The translations under genes were made by a program, and so were the position numbers. 64,000 nt of DNA. It comes from Marinobacter sp. X15-166B (GTDB taxonomy: Bacteria > Pseudomonadota > Gammaproteobacteria > Pseudomonadales > Oleiphilaceae). Positions 54,796 through 63,353 of the stretch are shown here, in pieces (position 1 is the first letter of the stretch; each line of letters begins with the position of its first letter). Below the pieces are notes generated by a model. The model was given only the letters and a program-made list of their open reading frames with translations. It had not been told where the DNA came from and made no database searches. Location of the stretch: positions 700,987 to 764,986 of the forward strand of contig NZ_MEIY01000001.1 in the NCBI RefSeq assembly GCF_001752365.1. The letters are read 5' to 3'.

Positions 54796-55393
54796 CCTGC
54801 TCATCAATTTTTGGTGCATCCTCTGCCTTGGCCACCACCACCATGGCCGGCCGAACCAGGCGGTCATTCAGCGTATACCCCTTCTGCACCACGGCCACCA
54901 CACTGTTGGGCTCAGCCTCGGGCGCAGGCACCATCGACATGGCCTCGTGAAGCTGGGGGTCAAACGGCTCACCCAGCGGGTTCAACTGTTCCACGCCAAA
55001 TTTTTTCAGGCTGCCCAGATACAATGCGAGGGTCATCTCGATTCCTTCACGCATGGACACCACCAGCGCATCACCCTCGGCGTCGCCGGCCGTGCTTTCC
55101 ACAGCTTTTTCGAGACTGTCGGCTACCGGCAACAACTCTTTGACCATCCGTTCCAGGCCAAACTTGCGGGCTTTTTCCACGTCCATTTCGGCCCGGCGGC
55201 GCACGTTTTGCATTTCCGCCTGCAGGCGCAGCATCTGGTCATTCAGATCCTGTACCTGATCACGCAGCGCGTCTGCTTCGTTTTCCGGTCCGGAAGCTGC
55301 CTCGGGTTGCTCCTCTACCCCGGAAACCGACTCTTCCGCCGTACCCTGCAAATCATCTTCCAATTGGTCATTGCGGTTTTCATCAGTGCTCAT
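54791..55393 (-). CDS. grpE: Nucleotide exchange factor GrpE
   Basis: Releases ADP from DnaK and acts as a thermosensor. The 200 residues have an acidic disordered N-terminus (about 1-40), a long helical coiled coil (about 40-90; ALRDQVQDLNDQMLRLQAEM) and a C-terminal beta domain (about 140-200; GEPFDPQLHEAMSMVPAPEA). It is the first gene of the grpE-dnaK-dnaJ unit and is divergent from recN. A strong sigma-32 promoter precedes it. Confidence 0.97.
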   Translation of the reverse strand: MSTDENRNDQLEDDLQGTAEESVSGVEEQPEAASGPENEADALRDQVQDLNDQMLRLQAEMQNVRRRAEMDVEKARKFGLERMVKELLPVADSLEKAVESTAGDAEGDALVVSMREGIEMTLALYLGSLKKFGVEQLNPLGEPFDPQLHEAMSMVPAPEAEPNSVVAVVQKGYTLNDRLVRPAMVVVAKAEDAPKIDEQA

Positions 55394-55487
55394 GAGCGAC
55401 TCCTGATTGGTTGTGGATGGCCTGCCATCAAGGCCGGTGCATAAAGTTCCCGGCGGACATCCCCCGAGTTAACTGGTTTGCGAACCG

Positions 55488-55516
55488 ATATGGGGACGCG
55501 TCTGACGGGTTTCAAC
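55488..55516 (-). promoter_or_regulatory. Sigma-32 promoter in front of grpE
   Basis: On the minus strand GTTGAAA (55510-55516), 14 bases, CCCCATAT (55488-55495). The -10 box is a perfect sigma-32 match and the -35 misses one position. It lies about 95 bases before the grpE start. Confidence 0.85.
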
Positions 55517-55557
55517 CGCCCAAAACGGCAATTTGCATATTGCAAACCAAAAAACAC

Positions 55558-55592
55558 CTGTATACATTTACAAGTACTGTATGTATTGCCAG
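55558..55592 (+). promoter_or_regulatory. Two LexA-like boxes before recN
   Basis: CTGT-ATACATTT-ACAA (55558-55573) and CTGT-ATGTATTG-CCAG (55577-55592) each match the SOS box CTGT-N8-ACAG at seven of eight core positions. They are tandem, four bases apart centre-to-edge, about 65-100 bases before the recN start. E. coli recN also has multiple LexA boxes. Confidence 0.75.
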
Positions 55593-55657
55593 TACGCATT
55601 GTCCGGCGCAGTGTCGACTCAGGCAGGCACTGCAAGGTTACGCAAAAGGAGAAGTGC

Positions 55658-57337
55658 ATGCTCACCCAACTGACCGTCACCAATTACGCCATCGCTGAAC
55701 GCGTGGAACTGCATTTTCGGGGCGGCATGACCGCACTGACCGGCGAAACCGGTGCCGGCAAGTCGATCGTGCTGGACGCGCTGGGGCTCGCCCTGGGTGG
55801 CCGTGCGGACGCCGGCGCCGTCAGGCACGGTGCCAAACGGGCAGACATTACCGCCAGCTTCGACATTTCCCGCATTGACGATGCCGCCAGCTGGCTGAAG
55901 CACCACCAACTGGACGACGGCGACGACTGTATCCTGCGCCGCTCCATCAGCCGTGACGGCCGCTCCCGGGCGTACATCAACGGCCAGCCCTGCCCACTGA
56001 ATCACCTGAAGGTACTGGGCGGTATGCTGATGGACATTCACAGCCAGCACCAGCACCAGTCCTTGCTGCGTAAAGACACCCACCGCAAACTGGTCGACGA
56101 GTTTGCCGGCGCCACCGCGCTGGCCCACGACACCCATCAGGCCTGGCAGTCCTGGCACCGCACCCGCAACCTGCTGGCAGAACGCCGGCAGAACGCCGAA
56201 GAGAGCGAGGCGCGGGTGCAACTGTTGCGGTATCAGTTCGAAGAACTTGACCGGTTGGGGTTGAGCGCCGGGGAACAACAGCAGCTGGAGCACGAGCAGC
56301 AGCAACTCAGCCAGGCGGACGTGATGCTGCAGTGCAGCCAGCAAGCCGCCCTGCTGTGCACCGAGGATGACCTGAACGCCGCCAGCCTGATCCGACAGGC
56401 CATCAACCAGCTGGAACAATTGCCCAGCGGGGTCGCCGCGCTGGCCGATGCCCGGCAGATGCTCAGCGAGGCCGAGATTCAGATCAACGAAGCGGGCAAC
56501 ACCCTGCGCCACTTTGTGGAAGACTATGAAGCGGATCCGGCGCGACTGGCGGAAGTGGAAGCGCGGCTCAGCCAGATCTACCAACTGGCCCGAAAACACC
56601 GCATCCCACCGGAAGAGCTGCCCGCATTGCATCAGAGCCTGCGCGAAGAACTGGCTGCCCTGGAAAATGGCGAAGGCAGCATCGAACAGCTCGAAGCCGA
56701 ACTGGCCCGGCACCGTGAACACTACGACACCCTGGCACACAAGCTTTCCGGCGTGCGCGCCGGAGCGGCCCGCAAACTGGACCAGCGGATCGCCGCCGAA
56801 CTGACGCAGCTGAGCATGCCGGCGGTGCAGTTCGTTACCCACATCCACACCCGCAGCGACGGCGAACCCGGCCCCCACGGCCTGGAAGAGCTGGAGTTTC
56901 TGGTCAGTGCCAACCCGGGCCAGCCCGCCCGTCCGCTGTCCAAAGTGGCGTCGGGCGGTGAGTTGTCGCGCATCAGTCTGGCGATTCAGGTAGTCGCCGC
57001 GCAAACCTCGACCACCCCCACCCTGGTGTTTGACGAAGTGGATGTGGGCATTGGCGGCGGAACGGCGGAAGTGGTGGGGCGTCTACTGAGGTCGCTGGGC
57101 GAAAATGGTCAGGTGATCTGTGTAACCCACTTGCCCCAAGTCGCTGCGCAATGCCATCAGCACCTGTTTGTCAGCAAATTTACCGACGAACAGTCAACTT
57201 TCTCGAAAATCGAAGCGCTGGACAGCGAGGGGAGAATCACGGAAGTGGCCCGTATGCTGGGCGGGGTGGATATGACCGAGCAAACCATTGCTCATGCTGC
57301 AGAAATGTTCAGCAAAGGCCAGGCAACGCATCACTGA
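55658..57337 (+). CDS. recN: DNA repair protein RecN
   Basis: SMC-like ATPase that joins broken DNA ends in double-strand break repair and is strongly SOS-induced. The start at 55658 (MLTQLTVTNYAIAERVELHF) follows AAAAGGAGAA and gives 559 residues (E. coli 553). Walker A is GETGAGKSIVLDALGLALGG near the N-terminus, a coiled-coil arm occupies about 160-380, and the C-terminal half has the ABC signature SGGELSRISLAI and Walker B PTLVFDEVDVGIGG. Twin LexA-like boxes support SOS control. It is divergent from grpE and convergent with fur. Confidence 0.97.
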   Translation: MLTQLTVTNYAIAERVELHFRGGMTALTGETGAGKSIVLDALGLALGGRADAGAVRHGAKRADITASFDISRIDDAASWLKHHQLDDGDDCILRRSISRDGRSRAYINGQPCPLNHLKVLGGMLMDIHSQHQHQSLLRKDTHRKLVDEFAGATALAHDTHQAWQSWHRTRNLLAERRQNAEESEARVQLLRYQFEELDRLGLSAGEQQQLEHEQQQLSQADVMLQCSQQAALLCTEDDLNAASLIRQAINQLEQLPSGVAALADARQMLSEAEIQINEAGNTLRHFVEDYEADPARLAEVEARLSQIYQLARKHRIPPEELPALHQSLREELAALENGEGSIEQLEAELARHREHYDTLAHKLSGVRAGAARKLDQRIAAELTQLSMPAVQFVTHIHTRSDGEPGPHGLEELEFLVSANPGQPARPLSKVASGGELSRISLAIQVVAAQTSTTPTLVFDEVDVGIGGGTAEVVGRLLRSLGENGQVICVTHLPQVAAQCHQHLFVSKFTDEQSTFSKIEALDSEGRITEVARMLGGVDMTEQTIAHAAEMFSKGQATHH

Positions 57338-57362
57338 TGCCGCTGCCTGAACCCGGAAGCGG

Positions 57363-57800
57363 TTATTTATCGTCTTTTTTTATCGGCTTCACATACAAGA
57401 TCAGGCTGTGCTCGACAATTTCAAAGCCGTGTTCAGCCGCGATTTTTTTCTGGCGCTCCTCGATCACGGGATCGAGGAATTCAACGACCTGCCCTGTTTG
57501 CGTGCAAACCATGTGATCGTGGTGATCGGTTGCCATTTCGAACACGGCATGGCCGCCCTCAAAGTTATGACGCACCACCAGCCCTGCAGTCTCAAACTGG
57601 GTTAATACCCGGTAAACCGTTGCAAGACCGACGTCATCACCCTGTTCCAGCAGTTGCTTGTAAACATCCTCCGCACTCAAGTGATGCTCGGCAGCACTCA
57701 AATGGTCCTCTTTCGCGCTCTGCAGGATATTGAAAATCTTTACTCGCGGCAGAGTGACCTTCAAACCAACTTTGCGCAATTCGGCATTTTCAGGTGACAT
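57363..57800 (-). CDS. fur: Ferric uptake regulator Fur, with a 7-residue insertion
   Basis: Iron-responsive repressor. The start at 57800 (MSPENAELRKVGLKVTLPR) matches the family; a start at 57827 would add nine residues. The 145-residue protein has the winged helix (LATVYRVLTQFETAGLVVRH), the metal site HHDHMVC and C-terminal dimer domain. It carries HLSAAEH followed by HLSAEDV, where most Fur proteins have one HLSAEDV, so seven residues are inserted before the recognition helices. The lone CxxC-type Cys arrangement fits the Pseudomonas group. It is divergent from bamE, as in many gammaproteobacteria. Confidence 0.94.
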   Translation of the reverse strand: MSPENAELRKVGLKVTLPRVKIFNILQSAKEDHLSAAEHHLSAEDVYKQLLEQGDDVGLATVYRVLTQFETAGLVVRHNFEGGHAVFEMATDHHDHMVCTQTGQVVEFLDPVIEERQKKIAAEHGFEIVEHSLILYVKPIKKDDK

Positions 57801-57815
57801 GTTGCTATTCACTCT

Positions 57816-57843
57816 TTGGTGTACCATCGGCTTCCGGTATCAT
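57816..57843 (+). promoter_or_regulatory. Possible bamE promoter
   Basis: TTGGTG (57816-57821), 16 bases, TATCAT (57838-57843), about 80 bases before the bamE start codon. The minus-strand fur promoter must lie in the same 120-base gap. Confidence 0.4.
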
Positions 57844-57920
57844 AAACCGTGTACCTACGTTTCGCCCGGGTCAGAACTGACGCCTGACCGGCATTTCAAG
57901 ATAGAGGATTTTCCCCGACG

Positions 57921-58247
57921 ATGCAAAAGCTCATGGCACTCGCATTCCTTCTCGCCCTTGCTGGTTGTAGCTTTCCCGGGGTCTATAAAATCAACGTCCA
58001 GCAAGGCAACATCCTGCCGAAAGAAGACCTTGCACAACTGACTCCGGGCATGACCCGCTCCCAGGTGCACGCTATCCTGGGCTCGCCGGCCATGCTCAAC
58101 CCGGTGGACCCCGACGAAGAGTATTATGTTTACACCCTTCAGCGTCAGGGCGGCGATATCCACAAGCAACGGGTGGTGCTCTTTTTCGACGGTGAGCAAT
58201 ACCTCCGCCACGAAGCAGACCTGCTGCCGGAAACCCCCGCCTACTGA
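57921..58247 (+). CDS. bamE: Outer-membrane assembly lipoprotein BamE (SmpA/OmlA)
   Basis: Small lipoprotein of the BAM complex, 108 residues. The signal peptide ends with the lipobox LAGC (cysteine at about 16). The conserved block KINVQQGNILPKEDLAQLTP and MTRSQVHAILGSPAMLNPV is diagnostic. It stabilises BamA-BamD and so aids beta-barrel insertion, including the porins of this window. Convergent with rnfH, 12 bases apart. Confidence 0.95.
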   Translation: MQKLMALAFLLALAGCSFPGVYKINVQQGNILPKEDLAQLTPGMTRSQVHAILGSPAMLNPVDPDEEYYVYTLQRQGGDIHKQRVVLFFDGEQYLRHEADLLPETPAY

Positions 58248-58259
58248 ACCAGCTTAGCC

Positions 58260-58541
58260 TCAGCCGGCCGCTTTTCGGGCCCGGTTCAGCCGGGCTTGCT
58301 TGGGGTCAATCGTCAACGGCCGATACAGCTCAACCCGGTCGCCCTCGCGCAGCGGGTGATTTTTGGGGTTTTTCACCACCTTGCCGAACACCCCCATGCT
58401 CACCGTCTCGAGATCGATTTCGGGAAATTCGACCGCAATACCCGATTGCACTGCGGCGTCGTAGACGGTTGCTTTGGCAGCAACCTTCACGGGAATGATG
58501 ATCTGACGCTCCGGCGTCGCGTACGCGACCTCCACTTCCAT
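58260..58541 (-). CDS. rnfH: RnfH family ubiquitin-like protein
   Basis: The 93-residue beta-grasp protein starts at 58541 (MEVEVAYATPERQ), with ATG overlapping the ratA stop codon (ATGA). The family pattern is EVAYATPERQ, SGIAVEFPEIDLE, VGIFGK-type VSMGVFGKVVK and LREGDRVELYRPL. The role is unclear; it is named for rnf clusters but usually pairs with ratA, as here. The pairing with RatA resembles a toxin-antitoxin layout, though this has not been proven. Confidence 0.93.
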   Translation of the reverse strand: MEVEVAYATPERQIIIPVKVAAKATVYDAAVQSGIAVEFPEIDLETVSMGVFGKVVKNPKNHPLREGDRVELYRPLTIDPKQARLNRARKAAG

Positions 58542-58987
58542 CACGCCCGCGCCTCGCAATACAGCTCATCCGCGCGCCGGCAAAAAGCGTCTACCATGGC
58601 TGTTGCCGCCTGATTCACCACGCTGCCAAAGGTCATCCGCGACAACGACCCCGAAAACTCAAATTCCAGACGCAAGGTCACCTTGCAGGCATTGCCTGCC
58701 AGCGACTGGAAATTCCAGCGACCGGTCAGGTTGCGAAACGGACCGTCCACCAGGGTCATATGGATGGCTTGCGGGTGGTCCAGCTGATTGCGCGTGGTTA
58801 ACCGGTGGCGGATACCGCCTTTGGCCACGTCGAGGGACGCCATAATGTGCTGTACGGACTCCTCGTGCACCTCCGCACCGGCGCACCAGGGCAGGAACTC
58901 GGGATAACGGGCGATATCGTTCACCAGGTGAAACATGCGCTCGGCGGAATGCATGACCAGCGCGGTCTTGTCTATGTGTTTGGGCAT
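58541..58987 (-). CDS. ratA: RatA/PasT family START-like protein
   Basis: The 148-residue protein belongs to the polyketide cyclase/COQ10-like group. The start at 58987 (MPKHIDKTALVMHSAERMF) follows AGGAAAC. The block FHLVNDIARYPEFLPWCAGA is diagnostic. RatA of E. coli has been described as blocking 70S assembly; the mitochondrial and pseudomonad homologues bind ubiquinone. It is cotranscribed with rnfH through a 4-base overlap. Confidence 0.94.
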   Translation of the reverse strand: MPKHIDKTALVMHSAERMFHLVNDIARYPEFLPWCAGAEVHEESVQHIMASLDVAKGGIRHRLTTRNQLDHPQAIHMTLVDGPFRNLTGRWNFQSLAGNACKVTLRLEFEFSGSLSRMTFGSVVNQAATAMVDAFCRRADELYCEARA

Positions 58988-59072
58988 TAATGTGAAGTTT
59001 CCTGAACCGGTAAAAGTGTAACCATCCTGGGCCATGATAAATCAAGTCATTGCGAATTAACCAGACAGGACC

Positions 59073-60572
59073 CTAGTCCGGCACCGCTGCCGGCAGCTCG
59101 TGACCGCCGGTGTCAGCGTCCCCGGCGGCGACTTGGGCGAGCGCACGGGGGTTGGTAGCACACAGTTGCCAGCCGTCATCGCCCGCACACACCGATTTGA
59201 TCGACACCACACTGTAGTGAATACCGATATACGCCACCACCAGCGGCAGCACCAGACGCATCACCCAGAACCATACCCGACCAACGAGCATGGGTAGCGC
59301 ACCGGCCAGCCGCGCGGTGACCGGGCGCTGCAGGCGCCACACGGTCATGACCGCCAGCAACACACTCACCAACGGCACCAGCACACCACTGGCGAGCAGC
59401 TCCAGCCAGCGATACACAGTGCCCCCGGCAAAGCGCACCTCGGACCAGACATTGAATGAGAACACCGTGCCCAGGCCGACGAACCAGACAAGCAGGGCGA
59501 TGAGCAGCACCGCGCCTTTGCGGGGCACCCCAAGCCATTCCTGCAACCAACCCACCAGAGGCTCCAGCAGGGCAATCGCGGTGCTCCAGGCAATGAGCAC
59601 CACCATCAGGAACAGCAGCGCAATCACCACCTGACTGGCGGCCACCTCCGTCAGACTCAAAGGCAACGCCAGGAACAGCAGGCCGAACCCCTGCAACCCG
59701 ACGTCCGGGGTATGGCTTAATACCAGCGCATAAACCATCACCCCGGCCACCACCGCCACCAGCGTATCCATCAGGGCCACCGCAAACACCGACAGCTTCA
59801 ATTGCACCCGGTCAGGGGTGTAGGCTCCGAACAGAACCCACACCCCCACCCCCAGACCCAGGGTATAAAAGGCATGGAACAACGCGTATTGCAGACTCAC
59901 CCAGCTCAGCCCGGCCCGGTCGAACACCAAGACGGCGTCGATAGCCAGTGGCAGATTGCCGTGCAGACCGGCGTAGCCCAGCATCCCCAGCAACAATAAC
60001 AAAAACATCGGGACCACAATCCGCAGGGAACGCTCCAGCCCCTGGCTGACCCCCTGCAGCGACACCGCCACCACCAAAAACAGGAACACCCCGTGCCAGC
60101 CCATCAACTGACGATGGTCCCCCGCCTCCGACACCAGACCGGCCAACACCGCGGACGCCTCCCCCGGAGTGACCCCTGACAACCGCCCCAAGGCACCGTA
60201 GAATACGTAAGCCAAGCAGAGCGCGCCGATCACCAGGGTAAAGGACAACACCAGAAAACCGGCAACCAGACTGAGGCGGCCGACCCACACCCAGTTTCTG
60301 GTCAGCCCGCCCAAGCGCACGTATCGGTCCAGAGTCAGCACAATGCCATGGCGGGCCCTGCGCCCCAGCGCCGCTTCGGTGAGCGCCAGTGGCAGGGTGA
60401 TCAGCAACAGGCAAGCCAGATACAGGACAATGAACAGCCCGCCTCCGTGCTGGCTCGCCAGATAGGGGAACTGCCATAAATTCCCCAGCCCGACCGTTGC
60501 GCCGGTGGCTGCCCAAAAAAAGGTGGACCGCCCGACCCAGGAACCGATTGACGTTGTGTAAGGTGTAGACAT
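59073..60572 (-). CDS. Sodium-dependent transporter, NSS (SNF) family
   Basis: A 499-residue inner-membrane symporter. The first helix contains the family signature VGLGNLWQFPYLASQHGGG (unwound region, sodium and substrate site). About eleven to twelve hydrophobic segments are visible. Bacterial relatives (LeuT, MhsT, TnaT) import hydrophobic or aromatic amino acids; the substrate here cannot be deduced. It lies between ratA and smpB, oriented away from both. The frame is intact. Confidence 0.9.
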   Translation of the reverse strand: MSTPYTTSIGSWVGRSTFFWAATGATVGLGNLWQFPYLASQHGGGLFIVLYLACLLLITLPLALTEAALGRRARHGIVLTLDRYVRLGGLTRNWVWVGRLSLVAGFLVLSFTLVIGALCLAYVFYGALGRLSGVTPGEASAVLAGLVSEAGDHRQLMGWHGVFLFLVVAVSLQGVSQGLERSLRIVVPMFLLLLLGMLGYAGLHGNLPLAIDAVLVFDRAGLSWVSLQYALFHAFYTLGLGVGVWVLFGAYTPDRVQLKLSVFAVALMDTLVAVVAGVMVYALVLSHTPDVGLQGFGLLFLALPLSLTEVAASQVVIALLFLMVVLIAWSTAIALLEPLVGWLQEWLGVPRKGAVLLIALLVWFVGLGTVFSFNVWSEVRFAGGTVYRWLELLASGVLVPLVSVLLAVMTVWRLQRPVTARLAGALPMLVGRVWFWVMRLVLPLVVAYIGIHYSVVSIKSVCAGDDGWQLCATNPRALAQVAAGDADTGGHELPAAVPD

Positions 60573-60721
60573 CCCGCACTCTGCTCGACACTGAGCCGTT
60601 ATTGTAGCGGATCGCCGCCCAAACAGGGCATACTGACGGGTTAAACCGCTGATTCCGTGACCGCTCTGGCACTCCTGCGCTACAATCCGCGCATTCGCAT
60701 GAAATTCCGGATCCGATATAC

Positions 60722-61204
60722 ATGAGCAAGAAAAAACCAGGCACCAAAAGCAGCACCATCGCTCTCAACCGAAAAGCGAAACACGAATACCACATCGAGG
60801 AACGCTTCGAAGCGGGCATGGTGCTGCTTGGCTGGGAAGTCAAATCGCTGCGGGCTGGCAAAGGCCAGATCACCGACGCCTACGTGTTGCTGAAAGACGG
60901 CGAAGCCTTTCTGTTGGGTTCCCACATTCAGCCGCTCACGGAAGCGTCCACCCATGTGATTGCCGACCCCACCCGCACCCGCAAACTGCTGTTGCACGCC
61001 CGGGAGCTGGCCAGACTGATCGGCGAAACCAGCAAGTCCGGCCAGACCTGCGTGCCCATGGCACTCTACTGGAAAGGCAACCGGGTGAAGTGTGAAATCG
61101 CACTGGTAAAAGGTAAAAAACTGTACGACAAGCGGGCCACTGAAAAAGACCGCGACTGGGATCGCCAGAAACAGCGAATTCTGCGGGAAAACAACGCCAT
61201 CTGA
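60722..61204 (+). CDS. smpB: SsrA-binding protein SmpB
   Basis: A 160-residue protein that carries tmRNA to stalled ribosomes and mimics the anticodon arm. Conserved segments are [40 protein letters not shown] and the basic C-terminal tail [17 protein letters not shown] that enters the mRNA channel. It lies 72 bases before ssrA. A TACAAT (60681-60686) upstream may be its -10 box. Confidence 0.98.
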   Translation: MSKKKPGTKSSTIALNRKAKHEYHIEERFEAGMVLLGWEVKSLRAGKGQITDAYVLLKDGEAFLLGSHIQPLTEASTHVIADPTRTRKLLLHARELARLIGETSKSGQTCVPMALYWKGNRVKCEIALVKGKKLYDKRATEKDRDWDRQKQRILRENNAI

Positions 61205-61236
61205 GGCTGTACACCGTGAGTAAACTGCGCCTGCCC

Positions 61237-61266
61237 TTGTAATTACCGCCGGCGGCCGCATATACT
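61237..61266 (+). promoter_or_regulatory. ssrA promoter
   Basis: TTGTAA (61237-61242), 18 bases, TATACT (61261-61266), ending 10 bases before the mature tmRNA 5' end. Position and -10 box agree with a strong stable-RNA promoter. Confidence 0.6.
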
Positions 61267-61276
61267 GTTAACACAA

Positions 61277-61642
61277 GGGGACGACATGGCTTCGACGCTG
61301 GTTGCAAACCCTTGGGTGCATGTCGAGATGGCAGCCAATCTCGTAAATCCAAAGCTGCATATTAATAGTCGCAAACGACGAAAACTACGCACTAGCAGCC
61401 TAAGGGCCGCTAGTCGTCCTGACTGGGTCGCCCGTAGCTCAGAGCAACATCTCAGGACGTCATCGCTTACGGGATGCTCCGTTACCCAGAGTTCACTGGC
61501 TGACGGCTAAGATTTAAAGAACTCGTCTCTTACACCCTGACCTTCGGGTCGTTCGAGATTAAATCAATAGAAGGATGCTAAGCATGTAGATCTCGAGGCA
61601 GAGTGCTGGCGGACGCGGGTTCGATCCCCGCCGTCTCCACCA
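61277..61642 (+). ncRNA. ssrA: Transfer-messenger RNA
   Basis: Rescues stalled ribosomes and tags their products for proteolysis. The 5' GGGGACG pairs with 3' CGTCTCC to make the acceptor stem, and the T arm is GCGGGTTCGATCCCCGC with CCA encoded at the end. The tag reading frame (61371-61403, resume codon GCA to TAA) encodes ANDENYALAA, identical to E. coli, a ClpXP target. The length is 366 nt. The 3' end is the likely insertion site of the island that follows. Confidence 0.97.
61610..61642. other. Probable attachment site (attL) in the ssrA 3' end
   Basis: The integrase gene starts 76 bases after the ssrA 3' end, reading away from it. Many phage- and island-encoded tyrosine recombinases use the T-arm and CCA end of ssrA as the attachment site and regenerate the gene. 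The matching right end lies beyond the window, so the exact core is not defined. Confidence 0.5.
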
Positions 61643-61718
61643 AATTGAAGCAAATCAGTAGGTTACAGCTAGAAAGGCCGGATGGTACAAACATTTGGTA
61701 CAGAGGCTTAACCTACTG

Positions 61719-63353
61719 ATGATTTACACCCCACCGTCCTACCTGCTCCAAAGACCTTCTGGCTTTTACTTCCGAAGAGGTGTTCCAAAACATCTGCGCG
61801 GACTTATTGGTCACGAGGTGAAACGCTCGTTACGCACAAGTCACCCTCAAAAAGCAAGACAGAAGGCTCAATACCTCGGCGCACTGGTCGGACAACTGTT
61901 CAACCACAGGTCATGGCAGAGACTATTGATGTCACTAGATGATAAACAAAGAAAGCGCGTCATCGACGCTTGGCTATCAGCTAGAATTGCGGAATACGAA
62001 TCAGCACTATACGAGCCTGGCCCCATGAATGGGGATGACAAGGATGAAATGGTCGACATCCAAAGGATGCTGGTCATTGAAGCAAGAGAACGCCTATATC
62101 TCCAGCAATACAACTACGTGCGCGACGACGCAAGAAAAATGCTCAGCCGCCTTTCGCTTCCACCCGAGGGTACTGATGACCCCCGCCTTTTACGAGGTCT
62201 TCTGGAGGCTGACGTCGACGCGGAGAAGCACCACCTTGGACTTATGCTTGCTGGCACCCTTGAAGGTGATAAATACCTGCAGTCTTTGAAAGAGAGCCGC
62301 CCTCACCTTCGACAACAGCCAGAGCCGCTCCCAACGACCCGAAGCACCAAGGAGCTCGTCGATGAGTACCTAGCGTATAAAGCAAGGGAGGTGTCCGACA
62401 AATCTCTGCGAGATTACAAAACGTCTTACGATGTCCTTATCGAACTTCTGAATGACCGCCCTCTAGGTGACCTGAAACGCCACGACGCAGTGGAGTTAAG
62501 AGATGAGCTCTTGGATTACCCTGTAAACCGCAAGAAAGGTAAAAACTCACAGTTGAGCCTTGAGCAAATCAAGAGCCAAGAGACATGGCAGACCATCAGC
62601 AGTAGCACCGCAAACAAACACTACACTCGGTGGGCTATCTTGGCAGGCTGGGCCGTACAGTGGGACTATATCCCCAAAAACTACCTCGAGGGCCTCGCGC
62701 CTGAGCCTGACGAAACCAGCAGGCGTGCCTGGAACAACGAGGAGCTCAACTCCATATTCAACCTTATCTCAAACAGAAAAGTCGACCCAGATACTCTGTG
62801 GAGCTTCTGGCTACCCCTGCTCGGACTGGTAACCGGAGCAAGGCTTGGGGAATTGTGTGGCCTTCTGGTGAGTGACGTGACCCAAACAGAGTCCGGCACT
62901 TGGTACCTTAACTTTGAAAACAACGAACACAGACACCTTAAGAACAAGCAAAGCCGCCGCATGACACCATTGCACCCTGGGCTAATTCCCTTGGGTTTTC
63001 TTGAGTTTGTTGAAAACCAGAATTCAGGGCTTCTTTTCCCTTCCCTCGCCTCCTACAGTTCTGAGGCGCTGAGTCATGAGCCGTCTAAATGGTTTGGTCG
63101 GTTCAAATCAGGGCTTGAGTACGGTAAAGACGTCAACTTTCATTCTTTCCGGCATCTGATGCGCAACATGCTCTCAGACGTTGAGGCTCAAGACTCCCAT
63201 ATAAAAGGGATTCTTGGTCATGAGCAAGGGGATGTCACTTTTGGGGGTTATGGCGACAGGCTCAAGCCTGACCTACTCGCAAAACATATTGAGGCACTCC
63301 CAGTTGCTCAGTACCTGAAACAACAACCCCACTACACTGAGACTCTGAAGTAG
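61719..63353 (+). CDS. Site-specific tyrosine recombinase (island integrase)
   Basis: The 544-residue protein is a phage-type integrase. The start at 61719 (MIYTPPSYLLQRPSGFYFRR) has only a distant AGAGG; a TTG at 61695 is also possible. The N-terminal region resembles DUF6538 (QRPSGFYFRRGVPKHLRG), followed by a SAM-like core-binding domain (about 215-310) and the catalytic domain. Active-site residues are Arg375 (TGARLGEL), His475 and Arg478 (FHSFRH), His501 (ILGHEQ) and Tyr511 (GGYGDR). It sits at the ssrA attachment site. Codon use is more AT-rich and less biased than in the core genes, as expected for transferred DNA. Confidence 0.92.
   Translation: MIYTPPSYLLQRPSGFYFRRGVPKHLRGLIGHEVKRSLRTSHPQKARQKAQYLGALVGQLFNHRSWQRLLMSLDDKQRKRVIDAWLSARIAEYESALYEPGPMNGDDKDEMVDIQRMLVIEARERLYLQQYNYVRDDARKMLSRLSLPPEGTDDPRLLRGLLEADVDAEKHHLGLMLAGTLEGDKYLQSLKESRPHLRQQPEPLPTTRSTKELVDEYLAYKAREVSDKSLRDYKTSYDVLIELLNDRPLGDLKRHDAVELRDELLDYPVNRKKGKNSQLSLEQIKSQETWQTISSSTANKHYTRWAILAGWAVQWDYIPKNYLEGLAPEPDETSRRAWNNEELNSIFNLISNRKVDPDTLWSFWLPLLGLVTGARLGELCGLLVSDVTQTESGTWYLNFENNEHRHLKNKQSRRMTPLHPGLIPLGFLEFVENQNSGLLFPSLASYSSEALSHEPSKWFGRFKSGLEYGKDVNFHSFRHLMRNMLSDVEAQDSHIKGILGHEQGDVTFGGYGDRLKPDLLAKHIEALPVAQYLKQQPHYTETLK

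Noticed and set aside
58260..58987. rnfH-ratA as a new toxin-antitoxin system
   Set aside because: The pair looks like a two-gene toxin-antitoxin layout, but it is a widely conserved housekeeping pair next to smpB, and the toxin reading of RatA is disputed.
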